Assembly (NCBI RefSeq): GCF_010993745.1
Contig: NZ_WOTN01000001.1
Span: 561,235-625,234, forward strand
Direction of reading: 5' to 3'
DNA from: Fodinicola acaciae
GTDB taxonomy: Bacteria; Actinomycetota; Actinomycetes; Mycobacteriales; HKI-0501
Length of the DNA: 64,000 nucleotides
Position numbers and translations under genes: made by a program. Position 1 is the first letter of the stretch; every line of letters begins with the position of its first letter. Below, piece by piece: positions 48,267 to 57,480 of this stretch. The notes below the pieces were generated by a model. It saw only the letters and a list, made by a program, of their open reading frames with translations, was not told the origin of the DNA and did no database searches.

Positions 48267-48898
48267 CACAGCGCGAAGGACGCGGACATGAGGCTGTCCA
48301 CGGCGGACTGCTCGCCGTCGATGTGCAGGCGCGCGGCCGACTGACGGCCGGATACGAACAGCAGCAGCTCGCTCGGCTGACCGTCCAGGCGTACGACCGG
48401 CTCGCCGCGGTTGGGCCGGATCGTACGGCCGCCGTTGGCGGTCATCATGATGCCGACCGGCGCGTTGCGCAGCGTGAGCGGCGCGAGAATCCGCAGGTTG
48501 TTCCAGAACTTCTGCTCCACCTCGGCCGGGATGCCGCGCGGTCCCCAGCCGGGCTGCGCGCGGCGTACGTCCTCGTGGTGGATGAAAAACTCGGCGAGGT
48601 TGACCACGCCGTCGGCCAGCGGGTTGCCGGTCGGCGACCACACCGCGCCGCGGTCGATCAGGTCGAGCAGCTCGTCGTACGACTTCGCCTCCATCAGCCC
48701 GGTCCGCACCTTCTCTGTGTAGCTGGCCAGCGGCTTGATCAGGATCCCCAGGCTGCCGTCCGGCCGGCGCTCGCGGGCAACCAGATGCGCGGCGAGGTCG
48801 CGGGTCGTCCAGCCCGCGCACAGCGTCGGCGCGTCCGGTCCGACCTCGCGCATCGCGGCGACCAGTGCGGTGCGTTCGGATCGTGCGTGCGATGTCAT
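48266..48898 (-). CDS. TIGR03085/DinB-like actinobacterial metal-binding protein
   Basis: This 210-residue protein is of the maleylpyruvate-isomerase/mycothiol S-transferase superfamily. It opens with ERTALVAAMREVGPDAPTLCAGWTTRDLAAHL (overall Leu-Cys-x-x-Trp-x-x-x-Asp-Leu-x-x-His pattern), and a second metal histidine pair lies in FFIHHEDVRRAQPGW. This matches TIGR03085. The activity is unknown; family members use mycothiol or act as metal-dependent transferases. It overlaps the MFS gene by four bases. Confidence 0.85.
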   Translation of the reverse strand: MTSHARSERTALVAAMREVGPDAPTLCAGWTTRDLAAHLVARERRPDGSLGILIKPLASYTEKVRTGLMEAKSYDELLDLIDRGAVWSPTGNPLADGVVNLAEFFIHHEDVRRAQPGWGPRGIPAEVEQKFWNNLRILAPLTLRNAPVGIMMTANGGRTIRPNRGEPVVRLDGQPSELLLFVSGRQSAARLHIDGEQSAVDSLMSASFAL

Positions 48899-50052
48899 TC
48901 CGGCATCGTAACGGCGACGTGGCGCGGTGCCTTCGCGGTGACGCCGACGGCTCCCGCGGCGACGAACAACGCGGTGACGTACCAGGCGGTCGCGGTCCAG
49001 CCGCCGGCGCCGTAGATGACACCGCCGGCCGTGCCGGCCACGCTGGCGCCGAGGTAGTACGCGAAGTTGTAGAGCCCACCGGCGAGGCCGCCGTGCTGGC
49101 TGGCGGCCGCCGTCGCAGCGGAGTTGGTGGCGAAGAAGCCGCCGGTCAGGGTCACGACGCCGACGAGTACGAGCGGCAGCGCGTCCGGCAGCGTGACGAT
49201 CGTTGCGACCACCGACACAGCCGTGGTGGCGAGCAGTACGCGCCGGTGACCGAGGCGGTCGACGAGCCGGCCGCAGCTGGCCGACCCGGCCGTGCCGGCC
49301 AGATATGCCAGGAAAATCAGGCCGATCACGCTCTGCGGCAGGTCGAACGGGTCGGCGGCGAGCCGGAAGCCGAGGAAGTTGTACGCGGTGACGAAGCCGC
49401 CGATCGCCAGGCCGCCGACCAGGCACAGCCGCAGCAGCGTCCAGTCGGTCAGCGCCGTGCGTACGCCCAGACCGCTGCAATCGGATTCCGATTGGGTCGA
49501 CGCGCGGGGGAGGACGCGAGCCGCGGCGACCGAGCCGGCCACGGCAAGCAAGCCGGTGGCCGCCAAGGCCAGCCGCCAGCCGAGGAAGTCGGCCTCGATG
49601 CCGGTGAGGACGCGACCGAGCATGCCGCCGATGCTGTTGCCGGCGATGTAGAGGCCGGCCGCCGCGCCGAGCTGGCCGGCCGGGACCTGCTCGGCCAGGT
49701 AGCCCATCGCCACCCCGGCCACACCCGCGTACGCGACACCGGCCAGCGTCCGAAGCACCACCAGCATCACGAAGCTGCCGCTGGCCGCGGCGGCGAGTGT
49801 GAGGACGCTGCCGGCGAGTACGGCGGCGGCCATCGTGCGGCCACGGCCGAACCGGTGGGCCAGCAGGCTCGCCGGGATCACGCACACGGCCAGGCCGGCG
49901 GTCGTCGCGCTGATTGCGAGGCTGGCGGCCCCCGGACCGATCCGCCAGTCGCGCGCGAGCAGCGGCAGCAGCGGCTGGCTGGTGTAGACCGCGCCGAAAG
50001 TGACCAGTCCGCAAAGGAAAAGTCCGAGGCTGACTCGTCGGCGATGGCTCAC
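48895..50052 (-). CDS. MFS transporter (YnfM-like)
   Basis: This 385-residue protein has 12 predicted membrane helices. The MFS loop 2-3 motif appears as SLLAHRFGRGRTMAAA, and a matching CGRLVDRLGHRRVLLA lies between helices 8 and 9. FGAVYTSQPLLPLLARDW near the N-terminus is characteristic of YnfM-type efflux proteins. It is divergent from the LysR gene with a 52-bp gap, a typical regulator-target pair, and is coupled to the downstream DinB-like gene. Confidence 0.85.
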   Translation of the reverse strand: MSHRRRVSLGLFLCGLVTFGAVYTSQPLLPLLARDWRIGPGAASLAISATTAGLAVCVIPASLLAHRFGRGRTMAAAVLAGSVLTLAAAASGSFVMLVVLRTLAGVAYAGVAGVAMGYLAEQVPAGQLGAAAGLYIAGNSIGGMLGRVLTGIEADFLGWRLALAATGLLAVAGSVAAARVLPRASTQSESDCSGLGVRTALTDWTLLRLCLVGGLAIGGFVTAYNFLGFRLAADPFDLPQSVIGLIFLAYLAGTAGSASCGRLVDRLGHRRVLLATTAVSVVATIVTLPDALPLVLVGVVTLTGGFFATNSAATAAASQHGGLAGGLYNFAYYLGASVAGTAGGVIYGAGGWTATAWYVTALFVAAGAVGVTAKAPRHVAVTMPE

Positions 50053-50104
50053 GACCGCGACGGTAAGTCTGGTGCGATCGATACGTCCAATACATGATTA
50101 ACGG

Positions 50105-51031
50105 ATGACCGATGCGTTTTCGCATGAGGCGCAGGCCCTGAGCCAGCGGCTGGTGCCGTTTCTGGCCGTGGCCGCCGAGCAGCACGTCACCAGAGCAGCC
50201 GACAAGCTCGGCCTGCCGCAGCCGACGGTGAGCCGCGCGATCGCCCGGCTGGAGGCGGACCTCGGCGTGGCGCTGTTCGCGCGCAGCGGTCGAGGCGTAC
50301 GGCTGACGCGCGCCGGCAGAGCGCTCGTGCCGGCCGCAGAGCGTGCTTATCGCGAGCTGGCGGCCGGTTGCGCGGCGATGCTGGCCGAAACCTCACCAGA
50401 GGCCGGTCACGTCTCCTTCGCGTTCCTGCACACCATGGCGCCGCGCACGGTGCCGGAGCTGCTGCGCGTCTTCCGTGCCGATCATCCGCACGTACGGTTT
50501 TCGCTGACGCAGTCGAGCACCGACGACATCCGCGCGCGCGTACGCAGCGGCGAGATCGACCTCGGACTGATCTCGCCGGGAGTGGCCGAGCCCGGCATCG
50601 CCGTACGCGCGTTGGCGACACAGCCGCTCGTGCTGATGGTCCCCGCCGCGCACCGCTTCGCTCGCCGCCGTCAGGTCCGGCTCGCGGAGGCCGCCGACGA
50701 GGACTTCATCTGCCTGGAGCCGGAGTATGGCCTGCGGCGGATCTGCGACGAGCTCTGCACGGCCGCCGGTTTCGTGCCGCGGATCGCCTTCGAGGGACAG
50801 GAGGTCGAGACCGCCCGCGGCCTGGTCGCCGCCGGCCTTGGTGTCTCAATCCTGCCGTACCGGTCACCGGAGACGCTGCCTGGCGCGGTGCCGGTGCGGA
50901 TCAGCTCACCGGCCGCCGCTCGTACGATCTGCCTGGCCTGGCCATCCGAGGCGCCGCTCCCACCGCCCGCTCAGCGCTTCCAGGAGTTCCTCTTCAGCCA
51001 CGCCGGTCCACTGCTTCGGATCGCTGACTAG
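50105..51031 (+). CDS. LysR-family transcriptional regulator
   Basis: This 308-residue protein has an N-terminal winged helix (VPFLAVAAEQHVTRAADKLG, then QPTVSRAIARLEADLGVALF; residues 17-60) and a periplasmic-binding-like effector domain (about 95-300). The short divergent gap to the MFS gene suggests it regulates that transporter. The gap contains an AT-richer stretch, GATACGTCCAATACATGATT, in which a T-N11-A operator could lie. Confidence 0.9.
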   Translation: MTDAFSHEAQALSQRLVPFLAVAAEQHVTRAADKLGLPQPTVSRAIARLEADLGVALFARSGRGVRLTRAGRALVPAAERAYRELAAGCAAMLAETSPEAGHVSFAFLHTMAPRTVPELLRVFRADHPHVRFSLTQSSTDDIRARVRSGEIDLGLISPGVAEPGIAVRALATQPLVLMVPAAHRFARRRQVRLAEAADEDFICLEPEYGLRRICDELCTAAGFVPRIAFEGQEVETARGLVAAGLGVSILPYRSPETLPGAVPVRISSPAAARTICLAWPSEAPLPPPAQRFQEFLFSHAGPLLRIAD

Positions 51032-51090
51032 AAAAACATCACAAAGCGTGGCGTTGTGGACAGTTGTTGACCGCCTGTCACCATTGAAGG

Positions 51091-51738
51091 ATGAGCAGTG
51101 CGCGTGAAGACCGGCCCGAAGGTGAGCCGGAGGCAGCCGAGCAGTCGCCGTCAGAGCAGGCCACGGGGGCCGTACGCGCCGAGACGCCGGCAGCCGGGCA
51201 GGAGCCGGTCGTGCTGGTCAAGCAGGAGGGGTTGTTCGGCCTTGGCAGCGACGAGCCGGAGCCGGAGGAGGACGAGCCGGCCGGCCAGCGCAACGTGTCG
51301 GTGTTTCGCGGCCGCGTCGTCGGCATCGACCCGGAGGCGCCGCCGACGCCGCTGAAGGTGGCGCGCTGGCTGGCGCTCGGCCTCGCGGTGGCCGGCAGCA
51401 TCGGCGCGTGCGGCGCCGGCGCGGAGGTGGCGCTGCTGAGCCTCGCCGGCCTCAACTCAGCGTTCGTCGGCGGGTTGGCCGCGATCGTCGTCGCGTCGCT
51501 GGTCGTCGTGTGGCTGCAGGCCTGGCTGGTCGACCGCGCGGCGCGGCGGCGCAGCAGCCGGCACTGGTTCTGGTCGGTGGCGCTGAGCTGGGTGACGATC
51601 CTGGTGCTGGTCGCCTCGATGATCGCGCAGTGGGTCACGCCGCCGGCCGCCGCCGGCGGCATCATCGTCAACGCGGTGCTGCTTGGCTGCCTGCAGTTTC
51701 ACCGCGCGACACGGCGCTATCTGGGAGAGGACCTCTGA
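51091..51738 (+). CDS. Four-TM hypothetical membrane protein
   Basis: I do not recognise this 215-residue protein. The first 90 residues are acidic and disordered (Glu/Pro/Ala-rich); four hydrophobic helices follow (about 93-113, 120-143, 155-176 and 181-198), ending RATRRYLGEDL. The start at 51091 has GAAGG directly adjacent, so initiation is uncertain. The final 71 bases overlap the convergent TetR gene. Confidence 0.6.
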   Translation: MSSAREDRPEGEPEAAEQSPSEQATGAVRAETPAAGQEPVVLVKQEGLFGLGSDEPEPEEDEPAGQRNVSVFRGRVVGIDPEAPPTPLKVARWLALGLAVAGSIGACGAGAEVALLSLAGLNSAFVGGLAAIVVASLVVVWLQAWLVDRAARRRSSRHWFWSVALSWVTILVLVASMIAQWVTPPAAAGGIIVNAVLLGCLQFHRATRRYLGEDL

Positions 51739-52339
51739 GGTAGTGCTGCAGCGTCGGCGCGGCGATCGCGACCAGCTGGTCGACCGAGGCCGACTTCATC
51801 GGCTCGATGCCGATGACATAGCGGAGCATCGCGATGCCGACCATCTGCGAGGCGGCCAGCGGCGCCCGGATCGGCGCGTGGTCGATGGCGACCTGCTCGG
51901 TCACCGGCCCCACCATCATGTCGGTGATGAACTCGCGGAGCATGGCCGCGGCCTGCTCGTTGGTCACCGCGCTGCGCAGCAGGGTGAGAAACGGACTGAT
52001 CGTGTTGGGCCGGTCCCAGACACCGAAGAAAAACCGCGCCAGCCGCTCACCGGCGGTGTCCGGGTCGCCGGCGATCGCGTTGCGTACGAGGTTGGGGATC
52101 TCCGGCGGCAGCTCCATGACCGCGACGAAAAGGTCCTGCTTGGAGCCGTAGTAGTGGTGGACGAGCGCCGGGTCGACGCCGGCCGCGGCGGCGATGCCGC
52201 GGATCGTGGCCTTGTCGAAGCCGCGCTCCTGGAACTCGCCGCGCGCCGCCGCCATGATGTCCTCACGCGTACGCGTCTCACCGCGCGGCCGCCCGGACCG
52301 CCGCCTCGGCGCCTTGGCCGCCTCGTCGCCTCCAGCCAC
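51668..52339 (-). CDS. TetR-family transcriptional regulator
   Basis: This 223-residue protein has the TetR helix-turn-helix (TREDIMAAARGEFQERGFDKATIRGIAAAAGVDPALVHHYYGSKQDLF region, residues about 22-68) and a ligand-binding half with TETR_C-like helices. The GTG at 52339 is chosen for its GGAAGGG ribosome site; the ORF is open further. It is divergent from hisI by about 55 bp and convergent with, and overlapping, the four-TM gene. The target is unknown. Confidence 0.87.
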   Translation of the reverse strand: MAGGDEAAKAPRRRSGRPRGETRTREDIMAAARGEFQERGFDKATIRGIAAAAGVDPALVHHYYGSKQDLFVAVMELPPEIPNLVRNAIAGDPDTAGERLARFFFGVWDRPNTISPFLTLLRSAVTNEQAAAMLREFITDMMVGPVTEQVAIDHAPIRAPLAASQMVGIAMLRYVIGIEPMKSASVDQLVAIAAPTLQHYLRGPLPDSAVSRGETAGSQAAPR

Positions 52340-52394
52340 CTGATCCCTTCCACTCGGCTCACCACCATGATCCCACCAGAGTGACAATGGAGTG

Positions 52395-52763
52395 ATGAAC
52401 ACGGCCGTACGCTCGACCTCGCTCGATCCCGCGGTGGCCGCGCGCCTCAAGCGCAACGCCGACGGGCTGGTCGCCGCCGTCGTGCAGGAGCATGGCACCG
52501 GCACCGTGCTGATGGTCGCCTGGATGGACGACGAGGCGCTGCACCGCACGCTGACGACCGGCCGCGGCACGTACTGGTCACGCAGCCGCCAGGACTACTG
52601 GGTCAAGGGCGAGACGTCCGGCAACGTCCAGCGCGTACGGTCGGTGGCGCTGGACTGCGACGGTGACACCGTGCTGGTGACCGTCGACCAGACCGGTCCG
52701 GCCTGCCACACCGGCACGCACAGCTGCTTCGACACCGACGTGTTGATGTCAGCCGACGACTGA
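52395..52763 (+). CDS. hisI: Phosphoribosyl-AMP cyclohydrolase HisI
   Basis: This 122-residue zinc- and magnesium-dependent enzyme hydrolyses [46 protein letters not shown] and the metal motif CHTGTHSCF are complete. A GTG three bases before the ATG may be the true start. Unlike mycobacteria, it is separated from hisF by about 8 kb of unrelated genes. Its 3' end overlaps the convergent serine hydrolase by 15 bases. Confidence 0.95.
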   Translation: MNTAVRSTSLDPAVAARLKRNADGLVAAVVQEHGTGTVLMVAWMDDEALHRTLTTGRGTYWSRSRQDYWVKGETSGNVQRVRSVALDCDGDTVLVTVDQTGPACHTGTHSCFDTDVLMSADD

Positions 52764-53909
52764 GTGCAGGGCGTCCAGCAGTGCCTTCGGACGCGGATCG
52801 AAGGCGAGGCTGGAGCGAAGCTCGTTCATCGCGTACGAGAAGCCGGTGCGCAGCTCCGGCCATGCCGCGTGCACCGAGCCGCCGGCGCCGTCGTGGCCGA
52901 ATGCGACCTTCGCCGGACCGAGGTTCATCGACTCGTTCTGCAGCTGAAAGCCGACACCGCGGCTGAACGGCGCGAACAGCACCTGGTCCATGCTGTCCAC
53001 GATCGGCCGCTGGCCGAGCTCGACGGTCTCCGGCGCCATGATCCGTACACCGTCGATGCGGCCACCGAGTGCCAGCGCGCCATAGAACCGCGCCAGCGAC
53101 CGCGCGGTGCTGATCGCGCCGGCGCCGGGCACCTCTGCGGCGTGGAACGCGCGGCCGTTGTACGCGACCGGGCCGTCCGGCCACAGCGGGGGATTGGACC
53201 AGGCGCGCAGAAACAGCTCGTCGTCGGCCGGCAGCCGCGACCACATCCGGCGCCAGCTCGGCGCGTAGACGATCGTCGAGACGCGCGGCTCCAGCTCGGC
53301 CGGCAGGCCGATCCAGGTCTGCATCGCCAGCGGCTCGGCGATCTCCTCGCGGACGAACCGCCCGACCGTACGCCCGTCGACGCGGCGGACGAGCTCACCG
53401 GCCAGCCAGCCGTAGGTGAGCGGATGGTAGGTCAGCACGGCTCGCGGATCGGTCTCCTGCGGCTGGTCGGCGAGCAGCGCGGCCATCCGTACCGGATCGA
53501 GCGTGTCGGCGGCGGTCACCGGCCGGCGGATGCCAGGCAGCCTGGCCTGGTGCGACATCACCTGCGCCACCGTGACGGCGCCCTTGCCGTGCGCGGCGAA
53601 CTCCGGCCAGTACGTGGCGACCGGGGCCCGCAGGTCGAGCAGGCCGCGCTCGACCAGGATCAGCATGGCCGCCGCGACCAGGCCTTTCGTGCCGGAATAG
53701 ACCAGCTGCAGCGTGTCCTCCTGCCAGCCGCGGCCGGTCGCTGGGTCGGCGAGGCCGCCCCAGATGTCGACCACGACGCGACCGTCGTGCACCGCCGCGA
53801 AGGCCGCGCCGATCTCGCCGCGCTCGGTCAGGTTGTCCGCGAACGCCTCGGCGACCGGCTCGAATCCGGCCGCCACCTGGCCGTGGACAAGGCCTTCGGT
53901 GATCGTCAT
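52749..53909 (-). CDS. Beta-lactamase-fold serine hydrolase (class C / EstB-like)
   Basis: This 386-residue protein has no signal peptide. The serine motif S-x-x-K is VYSGTKGL (about residues 71-78). The Tyr motif is probably [11 protein letters not shown], and HDGAGGS (about 346-352) replaces the KTG box, as in family VIII esterases. It probably acts as a cytoplasmic esterase or peptidase rather than an antibiotic lactamase. It precedes no obvious operon partner. Confidence 0.85.
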   Translation of the reverse strand: MTITEGLVHGQVAAGFEPVAEAFADNLTERGEIGAAFAAVHDGRVVVDIWGGLADPATGRGWQEDTLQLVYSGTKGLVAAAMLILVERGLLDLRAPVATYWPEFAAHGKGAVTVAQVMSHQARLPGIRRPVTAADTLDPVRMAALLADQPQETDPRAVLTYHPLTYGWLAGELVRRVDGRTVGRFVREEIAEPLAMQTWIGLPAELEPRVSTIVYAPSWRRMWSRLPADDELFLRAWSNPPLWPDGPVAYNGRAFHAAEVPGAGAISTARSLARFYGALALGGRIDGVRIMAPETVELGQRPIVDSMDQVLFAPFSRGVGFQLQNESMNLGPAKVAFGHDGAGGSVHAAWPELRTGFSYAMNELRSSLAFDPRPKALLDALHSVVG

Positions 53910-53928
53910 GCCTCCGACCGTACGACGT

Positions 53929-54600
53929 TCACTCGGCGATGTGCTCGAAGCGGTCGCGCTTGACGTGCAGCTGCCAGTACGCCTCGGCCAGCTCGTCAGG
54001 ATCGAGGCCCCCGTCCGCGCCGACCGAGCTGGCGGCGTCGCTCCCGACGATCGCTCCGCCGACGATGAGCGCGCCGGCGTAGATGTCGCGCGTCGCCAGC
54101 TCGGCGTTGAGATTCAGCAGATATGCGCGTACGGCCGCGTGCGCGACGCCGATGCTGGCGATGAACGGCATCGGCCGCAGCGCCGAGATGCCGAGGGCCA
54201 TCAGGATCGAGCCGCCGGTCGCCATCCGCGGCAACACGCGTCGGACCAGAGCTGTCGCGGTCAGCAAAGGAAAGCGCAGCTGTCGGGTGAGAGCCCGCGG
54301 ATCGAGATCGATCACGGGCAGCGGACGGCCGTCGATCCAGCCGGCCGGACTGAACGTCATCACGTCCGGAGGGCCGCACTTTTCCTCGATCGCACCGACA
54401 AGCGCGTCGATCTCCTCGTGTTTTCCGAGATCCGCGGTAAAAGCGGCCGCATCTCCGTCTATCCGTTCGACGGAACTTGCCAGCCGCTCGGGGTTTCGCG
54501 CCACCAATGCGATTTTGAAGCCTTCGGCGGCAAACCGGCGTGCGACGGAGAGACCGAGAGCCGGTCCTGCACCGAAGACGGCCAGAGTTTTGCCGCTCAC
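53929..54600 (-). CDS. Atypical short-chain dehydrogenase-like protein (1)
   Basis: This 223-residue Rossmann protein has a nucleotide loop VFGAGPALGLSVARRF and VARNPERL for the cofactor, so NAD(P) binding is likely. At the active site the usual Tyr-x-x-x-Lys is absent: the aligned stretch reads FIASIGVAHAAVRAYL. A classical reductase activity is therefore doubtful. It starts with GTG overlapping the next gene by four bases and is a diverged paralogue of that gene. Confidence 0.8.
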   Translation of the reverse strand: MSGKTLAVFGAGPALGLSVARRFAAEGFKIALVARNPERLASSVERIDGDAAAFTADLGKHEEIDALVGAIEEKCGPPDVMTFSPAGWIDGRPLPVIDLDPRALTRQLRFPLLTATALVRRVLPRMATGGSILMALGISALRPMPFIASIGVAHAAVRAYLLNLNAELATRDIYAGALIVGGAIVGSDAASSVGADGGLDPDELAEAYWQLHVKRDRFEHIAE

Positions 54601-55307
54601 TGGCCGAAACCGCCGACCGTACGCTCGAAGCCGTCTCGCGCGAGGTACATGTCCCAGGCCGTCTCGGCAAGATCGTCCGGATTGACGAACGGAAACGCGC
54701 TGACGTCGACGTCCTTCAGGAACGCCGCGGTCATGTCACTGCGTTCGATCGGTCCGCCGACGTGGACGAGTCCAATGTAGACACCTTTGTTGGCGATCAC
54801 GTTGTGCAGGTTTTGTACGTAGTGTCGCAGTGCACCGAGCGCCATGCCGGCATTTCCGAGCATCGGCGACGGATGCAGCACCGAGGCGCCGGACGCGATC
54901 AGGAAGGCGCCGTCTCCGCGTTCGAGCATGCCTGGAAGCAGTGCGCGTACCAGCCGGATCGGAGCCCACAGTGGCGTGTTGAACTGCGCCGGCAGGTCGT
55001 CGGGGTCGACGTCCATGACGTTGACCACCGGCGTGTCGAGGTTGCCGGGGCTGAACTCGGCCACGTCGATGTGGCCGAACCGCTGCTCGATCTCGCCGAT
55101 GACGCGCAGCAGCTCGGCGCCGTCGGTCACGTCAGCGGTGAAGGCGGCCGCCTCGATGCCCGCAGCGGCCAGTTCCCCGACGTATTTGTCCAGCTTGGAG
55201 CGCGTACGCGCGACGAGGGCGACACGGAATCCGGCGCGGCCGAAGCGGACCGCGACCGACCGGCTCATGCCGGGTCCGGTGCCGAAGATGGCGATGGTCT
55301 TGACCAT
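54597..55307 (-). CDS. Atypical short-chain dehydrogenase-like protein (2)
   Basis: This 236-residue paralogue of the preceding entry has IAIFGTGPGMSRSVAVRFG as cofactor loop, with fewer glycines than usual, and FTADVTD. The Tyr-x-x-x-Lys segment is replaced by PMLGNAGMALGALRHYV. It is first in its operon and divergent from a TetR gene, with a perfect palindrome between them, so it is probably TetR-regulated. Confidence 0.8.
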   Translation of the reverse strand: MVKTIAIFGTGPGMSRSVAVRFGRAGFRVALVARTRSKLDKYVGELAAAGIEAAAFTADVTDGAELLRVIGEIEQRFGHIDVAEFSPGNLDTPVVNVMDVDPDDLPAQFNTPLWAPIRLVRALLPGMLERGDGAFLIASGASVLHPSPMLGNAGMALGALRHYVQNLHNVIANKGVYIGLVHVGGPIERSDMTAAFLKDVDVSAFPFVNPDDLAETAWDMYLARDGFERTVGGFGQ

Positions 55308-55328
55308 GGAGAGCCTTTCGGGAGTTAA

Positions 55329-55346
55329 GTTGAGGGAGCCCTCGAC
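55329..55346. promoter_or_regulatory. Second palindrome in the SDR/TetR intergenic region
   Basis: GTTGAGGGAGCCCTCGAC is an 18-bp palindrome with one mismatch pair, 22 bp downstream of the SDR start side. It may be a second operator or leader hairpin. Confidence 0.35.
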
Positions 55347-55363
55347 AATGCCGACGCTAGCAT

Positions 55364-55387
55364 GAACTTGAGATGCGCCTCAAGTTC
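55364..55387. promoter_or_regulatory. TetR operator candidate
   Basis: GAACTTGAG-N6-CTCAAGTTC is a perfect 9-bp-arm inverted repeat between the divergent SDR operon and TetR gene, 13 bp before the TetR ATG. Its size and symmetry fit a TetR dimer pair and autoregulation. Confidence 0.7.
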
Positions 55388-55400
55388 GTAGGATGGAAGC

Positions 55401-56045
55401 ATGTCCAACCGAGCCAGGCCGCTGCGCCGTGACGCCGTGGAAAACCGGCGGAAGCTGATCGACGCCGCGGAGGCGGTGTTCGCCAGCCGCGGTCTCGACG
55501 TGCCGCTGGAGGAGATCGCCAAGCGCGCCGGCGTCAGCATCGGGACGCTCTACAACAACTTCGCGACGCGCGAGGCGCTGCTCGACGAGGTCATGCCGGC
55601 GAAGGTGCTGGCGCTCCGGGAGCTGGCGGAGAGCGCGCTCAGCTGCGCCGACCCTTGGCGCGGCTTTGTCGCGTACGTGATGGGAGCGTGCGAGCGACAG
55701 GCCGCCGACCGCGGCCTCAACGACATCCTGTCCCGGCGCTATCCGGACGCCCAGGTCGCCTCCCGGGCCTGTGCCTCCGGGTTCGCGCAGGTCGGCGACA
55801 TCATCGAGCGCGCACACCGGTCCGGCCAGCTGCGCGCCGACTTCACGCTGATCGACTTCGCGTACATCATCTGGTCGGCGGCGCGGATCATCGACGCCAC
55901 CAGGGACGCGGCGCCGGACAGCTGGCGGCGGCATGTTCACTTCCTGCTCGACGGGTTGCAGGCGAGCGCGGCGACGGCGGTCGAGCAGCCGCCGATGACC
56001 TCCGAGCAGCTGGTGCGGGCGATGGGAGCGCCGGGGCCGGGTTGA
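55401..56045 (+). CDS. TetR-family transcriptional regulator
   Basis: This 214-residue regulator has RRKLIDAAEAVFASRGLD, then PLEEIAKRAGVSIGTLYNNFATREALLDE (contiguous helix-turn-helix, residues about 17-62) and a helical ligand domain. The ATG has GGATGGAAG upstream. It is divergent from the two atypical SDR genes, which are the most likely targets through the palindrome at 55364-55387. It ends before a strong hairpin. Confidence 0.9.
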   Translation: MSNRARPLRRDAVENRRKLIDAAEAVFASRGLDVPLEEIAKRAGVSIGTLYNNFATREALLDEVMPAKVLALRELAESALSCADPWRGFVAYVMGACERQAADRGLNDILSRRYPDAQVASRACASGFAQVGDIIERAHRSGQLRADFTLIDFAYIIWSAARIIDATRDAAPDSWRRHVHFLLDGLQASAATAVEQPPMTSEQLVRAMGAPGPG

Positions 56046-56062
56046 GGGGCTCCGAGTCGACT

Positions 56063-56111
56063 GTGCAAAAGTAGGCCCACTTTTGTCGCTGAATGTGGGC
56101 CTACTTTGCAC
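56063..56111. terminator. Bidirectional terminator-like hairpin
   Basis: GTGCAAAAGTAGGCCCAC (56063-56080) pairs with GTGGGCCTACTTTGCAC (56095-56111) with a single bulged A. It lies between the convergent TetR and PrmC-like genes, with A- and T-rich stem ends suited to termination in both directions. Confidence 0.8.
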
Positions 56112-56120
56112 CTTCGACGT

Positions 56121-56885
56121 CTAGGGGTCGGCGGTTGTGCCGATGACGACTGTGGCGTCGGTTTCGTTGTCGGTGGCTAGGTTGGCGATCAGGCCGTGGT
56201 TGGCGACGATTGTTTTTGCTTGTGGCGCCTGGCGTTCGCTGATTTCGCTCAGGATATGGCCGCCGGGTTTCAGCCAAAAGGTCGACTCGGTGGCGACTTT
56301 CCGCAGGATGTCAAGGCCGTCGCTGCCGCCGTCGAGGGCGATTCGGGGCTCGTGTATGCGGGCCTCCGCCGGCATCAGTGCGATGTCGTCGGTTGGTACG
56401 TACGGCACGTTGGCGATGATCGTGTCCACGCGGCCGCGGAGGTTTTGTGGCAGGGGCTGGAAAAGGTCGCCTTCGAAAACGCGGTCAGGCGCGAGGTTGC
56501 GGCGTGCGGATCGTACGGCGGCAGGGTCGAGGTCGGTGGCATAAAGGTCGATGTCGCGGATCGCCGCGAGCGCGGCGCCGAGGGCGCCGGAGCCGCAGCA
56601 CAGGTCCACGACGGTGCCCTGCTCACGCGTACGCGACGCGGCCTGGCGGACCAGGAACTCGCTGCGGTGCCGAGGTACGAAGACGCCAGGGTCGACGAAG
56701 ATCTTGCGACCGCAGAATTCCGCGAAGCCGACGACGTGTTCCAGCGGACGGCCGGCGACCCGGCGGCCGACCAGCTCGTGCAGGTGCTCGTCGCTGCGCG
56801 CGGCGGCGCGCAGGACGGCGGCCTCCGCCTCGGCGAAGACGCAGCCGGCGGCGCGCAGGGTGGCCTCGATGTCGGATACGAGCAC
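56121..56885 (-). CDS. PrmC-related N5-glutamine methyltransferase-like protein
   Basis: This SAM-dependent methyltransferase has about 254 residues. An N-terminal helical domain with RPLEHVVGFAEFCGR precedes VVDLCCGSGALGAAL (SAM motif I) and ATDLDPAAV. The catalytic motif is NVPYVPTD, where PrmC and HemK normally have NPPY; this variant is typical of the TIGR03704 PrmC-related group rather than true release-factor methylase. The GTG at 56885 starts at the domain. It is divergent from the trp membrane gene. Confidence 0.85.
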   Translation of the reverse strand: MLVSDIEATLRAAGCVFAEAEAAVLRAAARSDEHLHELVGRRVAGRPLEHVVGFAEFCGRKIFVDPGVFVPRHRSEFLVRQAASRTREQGTVVDLCCGSGALGAALAAIRDIDLYATDLDPAAVRSARRNLAPDRVFEGDLFQPLPQNLRGRVDTIIANVPYVPTDDIALMPAEARIHEPRIALDGGSDGLDILRKVATESTFWLKPGGHILSEISERQAPQAKTIVANHGLIANLATDNETDATVVIGTTADP

Positions 56886-56928
56886 GGCCGGACCGTACCT
56901 CGCTCGGCGCGCATGTGACGATGGTGAG

Positions 56929-57480
56929 GTGAAGTCGCGACGAGAGGTTGTGGTCGCGTTCGTCCTCTGCGCGGCCGGGGCCGGGCTGGCGCTGTGGGCC
57001 GTGACACAGCCGTGGGGGACACAGCTGGTCGAGCGCGTGGCGCCGCTGCCAGCGATCTCCAAGACGGTCACCGGCCGTGACGCGGCGCCGATCGCCGCCG
57101 CGCTCGCGCTGGTCGGACTGGCCGGCGCGCTCGCGCTGCTGGCGTTGAAACGGATCGGCCGGACGATCCTCGGCGCCTTCGTCGCGTTGTGCGGCCTCGG
57201 CATGATCGTCGACGCGGTCTCCGGCCTGACCGGTCCAGCGCTGCGGCCAACGACCGCCTCGATGACCGTGCAGGTCACTCCGGTCTGGGGCGTGTTGGCG
57301 ATCGTCGGTGGTGCCTGCGTGCTCCTCGGCGGCCTGCTGATCGCCGTACGCGCACGGACCTGGTCGGCACCGCAGCGATACGAGCTGCATCCAGCGGATC
57401 GCAAGGTGACCGCCGGAGTGTCCACCGACGCGGAGACCTGGGACGCGATGGACCGCGGCGAGGATCCGACCAAGGGCTGA
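56929..57480 (+). CDS. Trp biosynthesis-associated membrane protein (TIGR02234)
   Basis: This 183-residue protein has four membrane helices (about 6-24, 48-68, 76-96 and 122-142) with ALWAVTQPWGTQL and APIAAALALVGLAGALAL (approximate span), matching the actinobacterial trp operon-associated membrane family. In mycobacteria this gene lies between trpE and trpC. Here trpE is missing upstream and a FAD oxidoreductase intervenes before trpC. The function is unknown. Confidence 0.85.
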   Translation: MKSRREVVVAFVLCAAGAGLALWAVTQPWGTQLVERVAPLPAISKTVTGRDAAPIAAALALVGLAGALALLALKRIGRTILGAFVALCGLGMIVDAVSGLTGPALRPTTASMTVQVTPVWGVLAIVGGACVLLGGLLIAVRARTWSAPQRYELHPADRKVTAGVSTDAETWDAMDRGEDPTKG

